From CAYGTK01 sp964352775 (lineage in GTDB: Bacteria; Bacteroidota; Bacteroidia; Chitinophagales; CAIOSU01), in the NCBI GenBank assembly GCA_964352775.1, contig CAYGTK010000037.1, forward strand, positions 1 to 24,250: a DNA stretch of 24,250 nucleotides, read 5' to 3'. Both the position numbers and the translations under genes were made by a program. The notes under the pieces are model-generated. The model did not search any database. It was given only the letters and a program-made list of their open reading frames with translations, and was not told the origin of the DNA. Below, piece after piece: positions 24,138 through 24,250 of this stretch (position 1 is the stretch's first letter; each line of letters opens with the position of its first letter).

Positions 24138-24250
24138 TCTAAGTACCAGTCGCGCGCTTTATCAAAATCAACTTTGTATAGCTTGTTGTGTTCTTGTTCA
24201 AACGTAACGAAATACGCAGAATTGACATTAATACCTAAGCAAACAGACAC
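24134..24250 (-). CDS. 3' end of an unrecognised gene
   Basis: 38 codons plus stop, open from the right edge; the readable C-terminus ends YKVDFDKARDWYLD. The TAG stop at 24136-24134 and the TAG of the convergent T9SS gene (24135-24137) share the palindrome CTAG, so the coding regions overlap by 4 bp. Too short to assign; codon use and lack of stops support a real gene. Confidence 0.6.
   Translation of the reverse strand: MSVCLGINVNSAYFVTFEQEHNKLYKVDFDKARDWYLD

Overview
The window looks like a chromosomal stretch of a Bacteroidota bacterium (Flavobacteriales or a relative). The reasons are two proteins with type A C-terminal sorting domains of the type IX secretion system (T9SS), several promoter -7 boxes of the form TAnnTTTG, a general lack of Shine-Dalgarno sequences, and families typical of the phylum (YHYH protein, DUF2157 with GDYXXLXY, fused RibBA, tandem WYxDADGDG repeats).

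Layout: 1-351 is the 5' part of a secreted protein on the minus strand. 480-5249 is a giant Cys-rich T9SS adhesin-like protein that ends in a terminator shared with a convergent two-gene operon (YHYH lipoprotein and a one-TM periplasmic protein, 7231-5351). A CHAP amidase (7423-8007) converges on thymidine kinase tdk (8602-8012). Behind tdk lies a small LRR gene whose 5' end looks copied from tdk, and a divergent membrane protein. 10008-13976 encodes an oxidation module: aldehyde dehydrogenase, GMC flavoprotein oxidoreductase and a small partner subunit. Between the first two genes sits a 601-bp cassette carrying a four-helix-bundle (23S rRNA IVS-type) protein inside inverted repeats. 14018-19216 is a run of minus-strand genes: a membrane protein, a cluster of palindromes, an SRPBCC protein, a DUF1801 protein, RibBA (riboflavin synthesis), and the GDYXXLXY/DUF2157 pair. 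Two divergent glycosyltransferases (GT4 and GT2) share a compact promoter region near 20534-20560. A DUF389 membrane protein, a second T9SS cargo protein and the 3' end of a further gene close the window.

Most genes are ordinary core or accessory genes. The most unusual structure is the four-helix-bundle cassette at 11583-12183. It has a perfect 11-bp terminal inverted repeat and an inner 29-bp inverted repeat (28/29), is inserted flush between a stop codon and the next start, and has a solitary relative of its repeat at the 3' end of the same operon. Second is the copy of the tdk promoter and first codons at the head of the LRR gene. Third is the palindrome cluster at 14845-15005. All similarities were read by eye; no database search or folding program was run.
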